A DNA stretch of 64,000 bases from the NCBI RefSeq assembly GCF_014837295.1, contig NZ_JACYHB010000010.1, positions 91,424 to 155,423 of the forward strand, given 5' to 3'. Of this stretch, positions 51,816 to 61,142 are shown in pieces; the first letter of the stretch is position 1; each line of letters starts with the position of its first letter. Origin of the DNA: Cellulosimicrobium arenosum. GTDB taxonomy: Bacteria; Actinomycetota; Actinomycetes; Actinomycetales; Cellulomonadaceae. The notes beneath the pieces are model-generated. The model did no database searches. It was not told the origin of the DNA and worked only from the letters and a program-made list of their open reading frames with translations. The position numbers were made by a program, and so were the translations under genes.

Positions 51816-52505
51816 TCAGGCGGACTCCTCGGCGCGCTCCTCGATCTCGCCCACCGACTCGCCCGTCGGGTCGTCGGCGCGGCTCGGCAGCAGCCGACGC
51901 CCGCCCAGCGGGTCCGCGACGACCTGCCGGAGCGTCCAGCCCGACGTCGGGCCCCCCTCGACCTCCACGAGACCGGTGTTCGCGAGCGGGGAGTGCGCCA
52001 TCGTCGCAACGTCCACGCCGGCAGCCCGCGCGCAGGCCCAGGACCGGATCGCCGCACCGTGCGAGACGACGACCGCCGTCTCCCACCCGCTGTCGACGAC
52101 CTGCGCGACGGCGTCGTCGAACCGGCCGAGAAAGTCCCGCCCGTCGGGTCCGCCCGGCACCCGGCGCGACAGGTCGCCCCCGGCCCAGGAGAAGACGGTC
52201 TCGAGGTAGCGCATGTGGGTGTCGTGGTCGTCCGTGCCCTCCCAGTCGCCGCCGTCGACCTCGCGGAACCCATCGAGCTCGACCGGCTCGAGCCCGCGCA
52301 ACTCTGCGAGCGGCGACGCCGTCTGGTGCGTGCGCACCAACGTCGAGACGGCGATGCCGTCGATCGCGCGGTCCTCCAGCACGTCCGGGATCGCGGCGGC
52401 CTGGCGCGCGCCGAGCGCGGTGAGGCCGGGGCCCGGGAGGGCGGTGTCGAGCAGACCCTGGACGTTGGACGGGGTCTGGCCGTGGCGGACGAGCAGCAGG
52501 CGCAT
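51816..52505 (-). CDS. Histidine phosphatase (phosphoglycerate mutase-like)
   Basis: A 229-residue phosphatase: [20 protein letters not shown] (catalytic His9), [36 protein letters not shown] with the acid, and [16 protein letters not shown] with the second His. ATG 52505 is the start. It diverges from the RNase Z-like gene. Not closely similar to the phosphatase at 27951. Probably a sugar-phosphate phosphatase. The acidic C-terminal 30 residues are non-conserved. Confidence 0.92.
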   Translation of the reverse strand: MRLLLVRHGQTPSNVQGLLDTALPGPGLTALGARQAAAIPDVLEDRAIDGIAVSTLVRTHQTASPLAELRGLEPVELDGFREVDGGDWEGTDDHDTHMRYLETVFSWAGGDLSRRVPGGPDGRDFLGRFDDAVAQVVDSGWETAVVVSHGAAIRSWACARAAGVDVATMAHSPLANTGLVEVEGGPTSGWTLRQVVADPLGGRRLLPSRADDPTGESVGEIEERAEESA

Positions 52506-52580
52506 GGTTCTCCGGTTCGCGGGGTGTTCCTGGGATATCGCCACCCTACGATCAGCCGACGACGGTGGCAGGCTGGCACC

Positions 52581-53570
52581 ATGTCGCGCAGGGAGCTCGT
52601 GGTGCTCGGGACCGCCAGCATGGTCCCCACGCGCACGCGCAACCACAACGGGTACGTGCTGTTCTGGGACGACGAGGCGATCCTGTTCGACCCGGGCGAG
52701 GGCACGCAGCGGCAGATGACGCTCGCGGGCGTCTCCGCGACCGACCTCACCCGCATCGCGATCACGCACCTGCACGGCGATCACAGCCTCGGCCTCGCAG
52801 GGGTCGCGCAGCGCATCAGCGGGGACGCGGTGCCGCACACGATCCCGGTGTCCTACCCGGCGTCGGGCCAGCGGTGGATCGAGCACCTGCTCGACGCGTC
52901 CGCGTACCACCGCCAGGGCCGGACGACGCTCCAGCCCCTGACCACGGACGGCCCGGTGCCGCCCTCGCCGGACCGCCCCGACCCCGGTTTCACGCTGCGC
53001 TCGGCCCGGCTCGACCACACGCTCGACGCCGTCGGCTACCGCCTCGACGAGCCCGGCGGCACGAGTCTCGATCCCGAGGCCCTCGCCGCGCACGGGCTCG
53101 CGGGACCTGTCGTCGGGCGGCTGCAGCGCGACGGCGCCGTGCAGGCGCCGGACGGGCGGACCGTCACGCTCGACGACGTCGGCCGCCCGCGCCCGGGCCA
53201 GTCGTTCGCGTTCGTCATGGACACGCGCCTGTGCGACGCGGTGCACGACCTCGCCGCCGGCGTCGACCTGCTCGTCATCGAGTCCACCTTCCTGGACCGC
53301 GACCTGGACCAGGCCGAGCGCTGGGGCCACCTCACCGCGTTCCAGGCGGCGAAGGTCGCTGCGGACGCCGGCGTGCGCCACCTCGTGCTCACGCACTTCT
53401 CGCAGCGCTACGCCGACCCGGGCGAGTTCGAGCGCGAGGCCCGGACGGTGTTCGACGGCGCGCTGACCGTCGCGGCCGACCTCGACCGCGTGCCCGTGCC
53501 GCGGCGCTCAGGTCACCGGTCGTCGACCTCCACGAGCTCGCCGTCGCGGACCTCGAACCGCACCTCGTAG
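52581..53570 (+). CDS. rnz: Ribonuclease Z-like metallo-beta-lactamase protein
   Basis: A 329-residue MBL-fold protein of the RNase Z (elaC) class, which trims tRNA 3' ends. [20 protein letters not shown] and [20 protein letters not shown] precede the zinc motif [19 protein letters not shown] (His-x-His-x-Asp-His); then [11 protein letters not shown] (Asp) and [16 protein letters not shown] (last His). The tail (last 20 residues, Ser/Thr/Arg) overlaps the convergent membrane-protein gene by 58 bp. ATG 52581. Confidence 0.88.
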   Translation: MSRRELVVLGTASMVPTRTRNHNGYVLFWDDEAILFDPGEGTQRQMTLAGVSATDLTRIAITHLHGDHSLGLAGVAQRISGDAVPHTIPVSYPASGQRWIEHLLDASAYHRQGRTTLQPLTTDGPVPPSPDRPDPGFTLRSARLDHTLDAVGYRLDEPGGTSLDPEALAAHGLAGPVVGRLQRDGAVQAPDGRTVTLDDVGRPRPGQSFAFVMDTRLCDAVHDLAAGVDLLVIESTFLDRDLDQAERWGHLTAFQAAKVAADAGVRHLVLTHFSQRYADPGEFEREARTVFDGALTVAADLDRVPVPRRSGHRSSTSTSSPSRTSNRTS

Positions 53571-54655
53571 TCGAGCGCGACCTCGTCGTCGAGCGCGACG
53601 GCACGCGGCGACGACCCCGACCCCGGGTCGTCGTCGACGCGACGCAGGGTAGCGGTGGCCTCGACCGTCCCGTCCTCGACGGTGACCGTGATCGTCGGCG
53701 GTGCGCCGGTGGACGACGAGTGGCCGTCGCGCTCGGCGACGATCAGCGGCGGGTCGGTCAGCTCCCAGGCGAAGTCCTCGACGTCCACCTCCGGGTCGAG
53801 GTCGAGGGTCGCGTACCTCTCGGACATCTCGCCGCAGCCCTCCGGCGCGGCGTCGGCTGAGGCGACGCACGCGTCCAGGCTCTGCGTGACCTGGGTCGCG
53901 GCGGCCTCGAGCGCCGCGTCCGTCACCGCGTGCCGCAGGAGCTCGTCGCCGTCGACCCCGCCGACGAAGCTCGTGTCCCCCGGCCCGCCGACCAGCACGG
54001 GGACGGTCGGTGCCTCGAGGAACGGGCCGCCGTCGGGCAGGGTGACGTCGTAGCGCCCCGGGAACGCGGCGAACCACGGGGCCTCGTCCGAGCCCACCGA
54101 CGGCGCCACCTCGACACCGTCGACGACGACCGTGAAGTCCGGGGGCAGGTCACGGGCCCGCGGCAACGAGGCGCGCGACACCGGCGGCGGGACGAGCTCC
54201 CACCGGTCGAAGAGGACGAGCTCGCGACCGGCCCGCCGCACGGTGAAGACGTCGAAGACCTCCTGCCCGCCCTCGTCCCACGTGACGGTCACGAACGCCC
54301 GGTCCGTCCCGTCCTCCCGCTGGACGCCGTCGACGTGCGGCGACGACGGCCTGGCCTCGACCTCGCCGTAGACCTCGTTCGTCAGCAGGACGCTCTGGTC
54401 GGGCGACAGACCCGGAGCGCTCATCGCGAGCGCCGCCTCCGCGTCCCCCGCGCCGAGGGTCTCGAGGTACGCGACGACGGGCCTGCCGGCCGAGAAGACC
54501 GTCGCGCTCAGGACCGCGCGCGCTCCGACCGCGAGCACGACGAGCAGCACGACGGCGCCGGCCACGATGCCCACGACGACGGTCGGCGACACGGTCCGAC
54601 GGCGTCGTCCCGGCTGCGGTGCCTGCACGCCGGGCGTGGGCGTCGGCTGCGTCAT
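53513..54655 (-). CDS. Single-pass membrane protein of unknown function
   Basis: A 380-residue protein. A 25-residue cytoplasmic Pro/Arg N-terminus ([14 protein letters not shown]) precedes one membrane helix (about 26-48); the remainder is extracellular and predicted mostly beta with a small helical part. Near residues 64-125 lies a cystatin/DUF4878-like fold ([20 protein letters not shown]). Cys pair near 270-280. No known catalytic motif. Single gene on its strand. Confidence 0.7.
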   Translation of the reverse strand: MTQPTPTPGVQAPQPGRRRRTVSPTVVVGIVAGAVVLLVVLAVGARAVLSATVFSAGRPVVAYLETLGAGDAEAALAMSAPGLSPDQSVLLTNEVYGEVEARPSSPHVDGVQREDGTDRAFVTVTWDEGGQEVFDVFTVRRAGRELVLFDRWELVPPPVSRASLPRARDLPPDFTVVVDGVEVAPSVGSDEAPWFAAFPGRYDVTLPDGGPFLEAPTVPVLVGGPGDTSFVGGVDGDELLRHAVTDAALEAAATQVTQSLDACVASADAAPEGCGEMSERYATLDLDPEVDVEDFAWELTDPPLIVAERDGHSSSTGAPPTITVTVEDGTVEATATLRRVDDDPGSGSSPRAVALDDEVALDYEVRFEVRDGELVEVDDR

Positions 54656-54793
54656 GAGGTGGTCCCCCGACCTGTCGTCCGTGCGTGAGCGCTGCTGCCG
54701 GTCACTGTTCTACCAGTGCCGACGGGCCGGGGCCGCGCAGGTCCACCCGCCGATCGAGCGGTAGTCTCGGCACCCACGACCGAGGGGGTGAGC

Positions 54794-56797
54794 GTGCCGA
54801 AGCGGAACCGCGCGCGCGAGGCGGCACGGGCGCAGGGCTCCCCCTCCGCCGCGCCCACCGCGGGTGAGCGCGCGCGCACGAGCCCGCCACGCGGCGTCGG
54901 GCACGTGGTCACCGAGGACGCCGCCCGCGAGCTGGCCGAGCGCCTGCTGACCCCGGGCCGGACCTGGCCGGTCGTGGTCGTCACGACGCCCGCGGGCGTC
55001 GGCTCCCCCTACGTCGACCCGGCGGCGCTCGAGCACGAGGTCGCGGGGCTCGCGGAGGTGGTGGTCCTGCCGACGGGCGGCCCGTCGTGGGCGTTCTCCG
55101 ACGCGATGCCGGACCGTACCCAGGTGTACGGCGGCGCGTCGCGCGTGTACGCGGTCGAGCACGACTGGGTCGAGCACCCGCACCGCTCGCGCCTGCACTT
55201 CGCGTGGTCGGGCGACGACGACGAGCGGGTGCGCCGCCACCTCGTGCAGGACGCGCTCGGCGCGGCGGTCCGCGCCGGGCTCGTGGGCCGGTCGGTCTCC
55301 CCGTCGTCCGCACGCGGGGCCGGGAGCGTCAGCGGCGTCGTGGGTGGACGCGCGTTCGTCACGCTCGACGACGGCGGCCAGGCCGTCGTCGCGGCCGAGC
55401 TCACCCTGCCCGGAGTGCCGCTCGAGCGGATCCTCGCGACCGGGCAGCGCGTCGAGGGGACCCTCGACCGGGCGTCCGCGCGGCTCGACGTCCGCGCGTC
55501 GCTGCCCGACGCCGCGGGCTCCCGCCGTCTGGTCCACGCCGCGTACCAGCCCGGCGACGTCGTGCTCGCGCGGGTGCGCGAGGTGGAGCACGACGCGGTC
55601 GTCGTCGATCTCCTGCCCGAGCTGCACTGCCGCGTCGCGCGCGACCGTGTGACGGGCAACGAGCTCGACGACCTGGCGGACCTGTTCAGCGAGGGCGAGG
55701 TCGTGATCGCGCGGGCCGTCGCCTCGCCGGGCGGGATCGCCGTGCGGCTCGACGACGTCGACGAGTCGGAGGACGAGCCCGTCGCGGCGCCCGCGCTGCT
55801 GGCGGGCGGTCCGCCGTGGCTGGCACCACCCAGCGCGCCGGAACCGTCCGGGACGCGACCGGCGACCCGGAAGTCGGCCGACGGCGACACCGGCCCCGGA
55901 CAGGCCGAGGCAGACCCCGGCACAGCGGCCGGGGCGCCGATGACCGTGCCGGCGAGCCTCCCGGCGCTCGCCCCTGTCTCCGCTCCCGTGCCGGCCGCGC
56001 GGCGTCCGGCGGCACCGACGCCCGCCCTGCTCGCCGCGAAGGCCCGCGGGGAGGTCGAGGCGCTGCCCTGCCCGCCGGAGCCGAAGGCGCCCGCCCCGCC
56101 CCCGGCGCCGCGCGGCAGCGCGCTCGGCGACACCCAGCTCGCGCTCGCCGCGGCGCGAGCCCAGGGTGAGATCGACCGGGCAGCGGCGCGCGACGCGACG
56201 CGCCGCGCGGCGGACCTCGACGTGGAGGTCTCCCAGCTCCGGGCGCTGGTGCAGGAGCAGCGCGAGCAGGTCGAGCGGCGCGACCGGACGATCGCCGCGC
56301 AGAAGACCCGGTACCGCGCCACGGACCTCAAGCGGCAGAAGGCGACGCGGCAGCACGTCGACCACGAGGCCGGCGACCGCGGTGCGCCGGCCGAGTTCGC
56401 CGACCCCGTCGACCAGCTGCGCCACGACGTCTACCTCGCGTGGGCCCGCCTCGTGCCCGCCGGCGAGAAGGCGGACCGCCCGCTCGGCGCGTACGAGGTG
56501 GGGCCGCGGTTCGTCGAGTCCCTCGGGCTCGAGGGCGTGTCCCGGCGCAAGGTCGTCGAGGCGCTCGTGCACGTGCTCACCGGCCGCGCGAGCGAGATCA
56601 ACGGGTACCAGCTGCACCGGCTGCGCACCAGCACGAGCGGGGCCGCGCCCGCTGCGACCCGCGACGACGGCGCGGTCTGCTGGCGGCTGTCGGTCCAGGT
56701 CAACACCGCGAGCGCACGCCGCCTGCACTTCTGGCGGCTGGCGGACGGCAGCGTCGAGCTGTCGCGCGTCGTGCTGCACGACGACATGGAGCCCTGA
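54794..56797 (+). CDS. Large S1-domain protein with unassigned N- and C-terminal domains
   Basis: A 667-residue cytoplasmic protein, GTG 54794 after GAGGGG. Residues about 40-175 form an unrecognised alpha/beta domain (TWPVVVVTTPAGVGSPYVDP, VVVLPTGGPSWAFSDAMPD, QVYGGASRVYAVEHDWVEH). About 249-320 is an S1-type RNA-binding fold (YQPGDVVLARVREVEHDAVV). A Pro/Ala linker (325-430) and coiled coil (455-520, LRALVQEQREQVERRDRTIA) lead to a C-terminal domain (535-667, RKVVEALVHVLTGRASEING). No enzymatic motif is certain. Composition matches the chromosome. Confidence 0.7.
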   Translation: MPKRNRAREAARAQGSPSAAPTAGERARTSPPRGVGHVVTEDAARELAERLLTPGRTWPVVVVTTPAGVGSPYVDPAALEHEVAGLAEVVVLPTGGPSWAFSDAMPDRTQVYGGASRVYAVEHDWVEHPHRSRLHFAWSGDDDERVRRHLVQDALGAAVRAGLVGRSVSPSSARGAGSVSGVVGGRAFVTLDDGGQAVVAAELTLPGVPLERILATGQRVEGTLDRASARLDVRASLPDAAGSRRLVHAAYQPGDVVLARVREVEHDAVVVDLLPELHCRVARDRVTGNELDDLADLFSEGEVVIARAVASPGGIAVRLDDVDESEDEPVAAPALLAGGPPWLAPPSAPEPSGTRPATRKSADGDTGPGQAEADPGTAAGAPMTVPASLPALAPVSAPVPAARRPAAPTPALLAAKARGEVEALPCPPEPKAPAPPPAPRGSALGDTQLALAAARAQGEIDRAAARDATRRAADLDVEVSQLRALVQEQREQVERRDRTIAAQKTRYRATDLKRQKATRQHVDHEAGDRGAPAEFADPVDQLRHDVYLAWARLVPAGEKADRPLGAYEVGPRFVESLGLEGVSRRKVVEALVHVLTGRASEINGYQLHRLRTSTSGAAPAATRDDGAVCWRLSVQVNTASARRLHFWRLADGSVELSRVVLHDDMEP

Positions 56798-56913
56798 GCG
56801 CGTGCCGACGACGACGTGAGCCGGCCCCTGCGTCGTCGGACCGAACGCAGAGACCGGCTCACCTGGCTGTCAGACCTCGTGCCGCCGAGGACCGAGCACG
56901 CCTGGGTCGACCG

Positions 56914-59076
56914 TCACCCGCACTGCAGCGAGGCGAAGTCGGCGTCGACGGTGCTCACGGTGCCGTCGCCGGACGTCGCCGTGACGCTCACCGCACCGGC
57001 GTCGACCGTCGTGGCACGCACGGCGAACGACTGGTAGGCGTTCGCCCCGGGAGCGATCTCTGCGAACGCCCGCTCCCCGAACGGCGTCGACAGCGTCACC
57101 GCGACGGGGTCGTCCCCGACGTTCTGCGCACGGACCGCCACGTAGGCGCTGGTGCCCAGGCAACGGGGCTGGGCGACGACCGTGACGACCGGCTCGGTGG
57201 GAGCCTGCTCGGCCGGGTAGACGTCGAGCGCGTCCAGCTCGGTGTACCAGGTGCTCCGCGTCAGGGTGACGGTGTTCCAGCCCTGGTCGAGCTGCACGTC
57301 GTGCGTGACGGACTGCCAGTTGCCCCAGGTGGTGTGTGGGAAGGTGACGGTCCCCGCCGGCTGGCCGTTCACGGAGACGAGGTCCGAGGACTCGAGGTTC
57401 CAGCCGCCACGCTCGGACCCGTTCGCGAACCGCACCGCGAGCGTGTACGGACCCGCCTCGTCGGCGTGGACCTGCAGGGCGACCGAGCTGTCGGCGAAGT
57501 CGAGACCGCCGACCTTCTCGCCGCCGGAGGCGCCCGCTGCGGTCCCGACGGTGCCGCGCGTGATCGTGCCGTCCTCGAACTCGTAGCGGTCGGCGTCCGT
57601 CGGGATGACGGGCGGCGCGCTCGGGCGCGGGTCGCGGGTGGCGGGGTAGACGTCGATCGCGTCGATCTCGGCGTAGAACGTGCCACGCGTGAGGGTCACC
57701 GTGTTCGCGCCCTCGACGAGGTCGACGACGAGCTCCGCCGTCTGCCAGTTGCCCCACGTGGTGTGCGCGAACGTCACGGTCCCCGCGTCCTCGCCGTTGA
57801 CGGTCACGGTGTCCGTCGACGGGACGCGCGTCGAGCCGTCGAGCGACCCGTTGCCGTAGCGGATGCCGAGCATCGCCGGGCCCGCCTCGTCGGCGTGGAC
57901 CTCCACCGTGACGGAGCTGTCGGCGAAGTCCATGCCGCCGACCTTGGCGCCGCCCGACGCCCGGGTGTCGGCCACGACCCGCGCGTTCGTCAGCACGCCG
58001 TCCTCCGCCTGGTACCGGTCGGACGCCTGCGCGACCGACGGGACGCCGTCGGCGGACCAGTCGAGGTCGCCCACGTACATCGCGCGGTAGGTGTACGTGG
58101 AGTTCCAGCCGTGGAAGACGATCGCCGTCTCGCCGTCGGGCCCGGTGACGATGTCCTGACCACCGGGGCCGCGCACGTCGCCCTGGAAGCGGTCGGTCGT
58201 CATGAGCTCCGTGGTCGCCTTGGTCCACGGGCCGGCGAGGCTGTCCGACGTCGCGTAGGACGTCCGGTACCCCGCCGCGCCGAAGTCGTTGGCGGAGTAG
58301 AAGAGGTAGTAGGTGCCGTCACGCTTCACGAGCGTCGGGGCCTCGACGACGTTCCCCTCGTAGGGCGTGTCGACGCGGATCAGCTCGGTCGGCTCGTCGG
58401 TGAAGGTCGTGCCGTCCGGGGTCAGCGGCTGGCTGAAGATGATCGCGGTCTTGCCGGCGCAGCAGTTCCCGTCGGCCTTCCACAGCAGGTACAGCTGGCC
58501 GTCCTCGCTGTACGTCCCGGCGTCGATCGCGCCGCCGAGGTCCTCCGTACCGTTCTCGCCACCCGGGCACACGAGCGGGTCGGTGCCCACGGGCTCGAAC
58601 GGGCCGTCCGGGGACTCGGAGAGCGCCAGGCCGATGCACTGGCGCTGCGACGCCTCGTCACGCGCGGTGTAGTACAGGGCGTAGCCGCCCTCGACGGCGG
58701 CGACCTCCGGGGCCCACACGCAGTGGTCGGTCGCCCCGCCCGGAGCGAAGCTGCACTCCCCCACCCAGTCGCCGAGGACGGGCGCGGCGTCGGGCTGCTC
58801 GGTCCAGGTCTGCAGGTCGGTCGACGTGCGGTGCTGGACGTTCTGCCCGTCGGAGTTGGTCGCGTACGCGTGGTACGTCCCGTCGACCAGCAGGAGGTCC
58901 GGGTCGGCGAAGTTGTCGTCGATCACGGGCGCGATGCCCGACGCCGCGGCCTCGCTCGCCGCCGGGGCAGCAGGCGCGGCGGACGCGGCGGTGACAGGGA
59001 GCGCGACGGCGAGAGCGAGAACCGCGCCCGCGACGGCAGAGACGATGGAACGGGTGGACCGGGAACGTGGCCTCAT
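56914..59076 (-). CDS. Secreted GH43-family glycosidase with two CBM35-like domains
   Basis: A 720-residue exported enzyme, likely acting on arabinan or xylan. Signal peptide about 1-33. GH43 five-blade region 45-345: NFADPDLLLVDGTYHAYATN (catalytic base Asp), CVWAPEVAAVEGGYALYYTA, DLGGAIDAGTYSEDGQLYLL and VVEAPTLVKRDGTYYLFYSA with acid Glu. Two carbohydrate-binding domains follow at about 355-480 and 495-620 (YQAEDGVLTNARVV; YEFEDGTITRGTVG; both with GGxKVGGxDFADSSV). Residues about 630-720 are the shared C-terminal domain (PRCLGTSAYVAVRAQNVG). ATG 59076. Confidence 0.92.
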   Translation of the reverse strand: MRPRSRSTRSIVSAVAGAVLALAVALPVTAASAAPAAPAASEAAASGIAPVIDDNFADPDLLLVDGTYHAYATNSDGQNVQHRTSTDLQTWTEQPDAAPVLGDWVGECSFAPGGATDHCVWAPEVAAVEGGYALYYTARDEASQRQCIGLALSESPDGPFEPVGTDPLVCPGGENGTEDLGGAIDAGTYSEDGQLYLLWKADGNCCAGKTAIIFSQPLTPDGTTFTDEPTELIRVDTPYEGNVVEAPTLVKRDGTYYLFYSANDFGAAGYRTSYATSDSLAGPWTKATTELMTTDRFQGDVRGPGGQDIVTGPDGETAIVFHGWNSTYTYRAMYVGDLDWSADGVPSVAQASDRYQAEDGVLTNARVVADTRASGGAKVGGMDFADSSVTVEVHADEAGPAMLGIRYGNGSLDGSTRVPSTDTVTVNGEDAGTVTFAHTTWGNWQTAELVVDLVEGANTVTLTRGTFYAEIDAIDVYPATRDPRPSAPPVIPTDADRYEFEDGTITRGTVGTAAGASGGEKVGGLDFADSSVALQVHADEAGPYTLAVRFANGSERGGWNLESSDLVSVNGQPAGTVTFPHTTWGNWQSVTHDVQLDQGWNTVTLTRSTWYTELDALDVYPAEQAPTEPVVTVVAQPRCLGTSAYVAVRAQNVGDDPVAVTLSTPFGERAFAEIAPGANAYQSFAVRATTVDAGAVSVTATSGDGTVSTVDADFASLQCG

Positions 59077-59180
59077 GGTGTCCTCTCGGCGGTGAGGGGG
59101 CAGACGCCCAAGGGCAGGGTTGACCTGGGCGCCCTGAGTCTTCCCTGCTGTTCCACAGAAGTCAACAACACCTAGCAGAA

Positions 59181-59194
59181 CTCAACATGTTGAG
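59181..59194. promoter_or_regulatory. Palindrome upstream of the GH43 gene
   Basis: CTCAACATGTTGAG is a perfect 14-bp palindrome, 105 bp before the GH43 start, next to further AACA/TCAACA copies (59162, 59183). Such sites are used by LacI-type sugar repressors; no regulator is adjacent. Confidence 0.4.
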
Positions 59195-59386
59195 CCCTGG
59201 GTCGACTGCGGCCACGGTCGCCGGGCAGACCCGATGAACGTCGCCGATCACGACGACGGCCCGCGACCTCGCCGCACGACTGGCCGCATCGGCCGGCGTC
59301 GCGCTCGGGGCACGAACGCTCGACGGCGTGCTGGGGCGGTCGCCGCCCGCTCCGGCAGATCGAGCGTGACGGCGCGTCCGCCCGAG
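59195..59386. other. Intergenic stretch with no supported gene
   Basis: Together with the GH43 promoter region this makes a 310-bp gap. GC-rich open frames exist here (one short frame from 59234), but none has a ribosome site or recognisable protein sequence. It may be the degraded end of a lost gene. Confidence 0.5.
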
Positions 59387-60271
59387 CTAGCCGACCGAGT
59401 CCTCGACCAGGCGTGAACGGGCCTCGTACACCTGCAACGGGTCCGCGGCGGACTGCGTGGTCGCCTCGCCCGGGATGTCGGTCCACGTCGGCGAGCCCGC
59501 GATCCGGAACTGGCCCGACCACGTCGTCGTCAGCCCGATCGTCACCGCGTCGACCGGTTGCTCGTACGTGTGCGTCACCGACTCGTCCGGGTACGCAGCG
59601 CCAGGATCCGACGTCACCAGCGCGTCCGAGCCGTCGCCGTAGTCCCACGCGAACTCGTCCGGGACCGCGCGGATCTCCACCGGGATGCCGAGGAGAGCTG
59701 CTGCCAGCACCTGGTCCTCGTCCTGGGTGTACGTGATCGTCGGGACGTTCACCAACGTCCACCCGTTTGGCGGTTGGACCACGATCGCCGACGCTTCGAT
59801 GGGCAACGTCGCGAACTCTCGCTTCGCCTCTGCCAGCAGGTCAGCGGGCGTCACGCACTGTTCGTCGCCGACCAACTCGGGTTCACTCCACGTCCCGTCG
59901 TCAGCGCGATCCTGGCGGAACAATGCACCGTCCGCGAACTCATCCTCGCCGCACTCGATGCCCTCGTATGCCAGTTGCGCACCTTCATTACAGACAAATG
60001 CGAAACGGGTCGAAGGGTCGTCGACGCTATTCACCAGCAAACACTTTGCTGGCGTCGTCGCGAAGTATCTCTCCGTCTGCTCGCCGGCTGATTTAGGGTA
60101 GTACACCGAGTCTTCACGAGTGGACACAACGACGGCATCGACTCTGACCGTGTCGTCGACAGTTCCGCCTCCTAGATCCTCGTAACCTGTACCGGCGTAG
60201 GAAGCGCCACCGGCTGAGAACATACTGCTGAGGCCTAGCACAATCGCAAAGAAGGGCCGCGGCCACATCAT
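59387..60271 (-). CDS. Secreted PKD-like domain protein
   Basis: A 294-residue exported protein. ATG 60271 is chosen because it overlaps the upstream lipoprotein stop (ATGA); a longer start at 60313 is possible. Signal sequence MMWPRPFFAIVLGLSSMFSA. Four Cys in the middle (KCLLVN, FVCNEG, IECGEDEF, EQCVTP). Residues about 200-270 resemble a PKD fold (EFAWDYGDGSDALVTSDPGA, YPDESVTHTYEQP). Function unknown. The gene is visibly lower in GC than its left neighbours, suggesting transfer. Confidence 0.72.
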   Translation of the reverse strand: MMWPRPFFAIVLGLSSMFSAGGASYAGTGYEDLGGGTVDDTVRVDAVVVSTREDSVYYPKSAGEQTERYFATTPAKCLLVNSVDDPSTRFAFVCNEGAQLAYEGIECGEDEFADGALFRQDRADDGTWSEPELVGDEQCVTPADLLAEAKREFATLPIEASAIVVQPPNGWTLVNVPTITYTQDEDQVLAAALLGIPVEIRAVPDEFAWDYGDGSDALVTSDPGAAYPDESVTHTYEQPVDAVTIGLTTTWSGQFRIAGSPTWTDIPGEATTQSAADPLQVYEARSRLVEDSVG

Positions 60272-60909
60272 GACTTTTCGCCCGTAAGATCGGTGATGCC
60301 GACGACGATCCATTCGCCTCCTTGTCGCCCCATCTCAACTCGACGGCCGCTCTTTCCTCCAGAAGAAGAGAACACTTCTTCGCCAGAAGCGTCAGAGATG
60401 CTCATTGGCTCCTGCGAGTACTCAATGTCCAACGGGAATATGCCCGTATCGTCGTCGCGCACGTACTTTCCTGGCGCAGGAACCACCACGGCCACTTCTC
60501 CGCCAGCGTAGATGTCACCATTCTTCTTAATCTTCTCAGCCTGGTCGATAAGCCCGGCGCACGACTTGCACCCGTCATAGGACATCGATTCCCACTCCGC
60601 GGTGTCCCCAGTCGCCATAACGTAGGGGTACAGTTCGAGAAAGTACTCTGCCGAGGCCGCAGCACCGTTAACGTCGTCCTTCTCCATCTCGGCAGGTCGT
60701 TCGGGCTTTGCGGGACCAGTTTCGGTCGGCTCAGGCTCTTCGGTGAGTTCGGGTGCAGGCTTTGTCTCAACCTTGCTGGTATTCGGTTCCTGCTTCGGAG
60801 CCTCATCCGCCGTGCATCCGGCGGACACCAGACCCACCGCCACGAGGACGCCAACGGCAACCACGCGACGTCGGGCACGGAGGGACGAACGAGGAATGGA
60901 CGGACGCAC
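60268..60909 (-). CDS. DUF6318-like lipoprotein
   Basis: A 213-residue lipoprotein starting at GTG 60909 after AGGGG. The lipobox is VGLVSAGC (Cys near 32), then a Glu/Pro/Thr linker to about 75 and a conserved domain: GAAASAEYFLELYPYVMATG, WESMSYDGCKSCAGLIDQAE with a Cys-x-x-Cys, and RRVEMGRQGGEWIVVGITDL. This matches the actinobacterial DUF6318 pattern. It is coupled to the PKD-domain gene. GC content is reduced (about 55-60%). Confidence 0.78.
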   Translation of the reverse strand: MRPSIPRSSLRARRRVVAVGVLVAVGLVSAGCTADEAPKQEPNTSKVETKPAPELTEEPEPTETGPAKPERPAEMEKDDVNGAAASAEYFLELYPYVMATGDTAEWESMSYDGCKSCAGLIDQAEKIKKNGDIYAGGEVAVVVPAPGKYVRDDDTGIFPLDIEYSQEPMSISDASGEEVFSSSGGKSGRRVEMGRQGGEWIVVGITDLTGEKS

Positions 60910-60952
60910 AGCAACCCCTGCCGGATCGGGACACGCCCCGACCCCGGCAGGG

Positions 60953-61080
60953 CCACGACGCGCGAACTGCCCCAGAACCTAGCGAAACACCGCCGGGGAG
61001 GGAACCTCCCGTCCCGGCCTGTGGACAGAGCTCAGGCGACGTCCACCGAGTCCAGCGGCGTCGGCACCGCGACCTGCCAC
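60953..61080. repeat. 128-bp direct repeat, left copy
   Basis: Matches 61956-62083 with 6 mismatches, exactly 1003 bp apart. It includes hairpin GGGAGG-GAA-CCTCCC (60996-61010) and, on the minus strand, the last 15 codons (WQVAVPTPLDSVDVA, stop) of a SnoaL-like gene whose intact version ends in the right copy. So the left copy carries a duplicated gene end. Confidence 0.93.
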
Positions 61081-61105
61081 CCTGCCGGCTTCATCTACCG
61101 CATTG

Positions 61106-61136
61106 CGTTGCCCTATGGCATATCAATGATAACCTC
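61106..61136 (+). promoter_or_regulatory. Toxin-antitoxin promoter and operator
   Basis: TTGCCC (about 61108-61113) and TGATAA (61127-61132) form a plausible promoter; the perfect palindrome TATCA-A-TGATA (61121-61131) overlaps the -10 box, 11 bp before the antitoxin start. The HTH half of the antitoxin likely binds here for autoregulation. Confidence 0.55.
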
Positions 61137-61142
61137 GCTCGC

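Noticed and set aside
59234..59416. Short frame in the gap after the GH43 promoter
   Set aside because: No ribosome site, Arg-rich composition, no recognisable protein.
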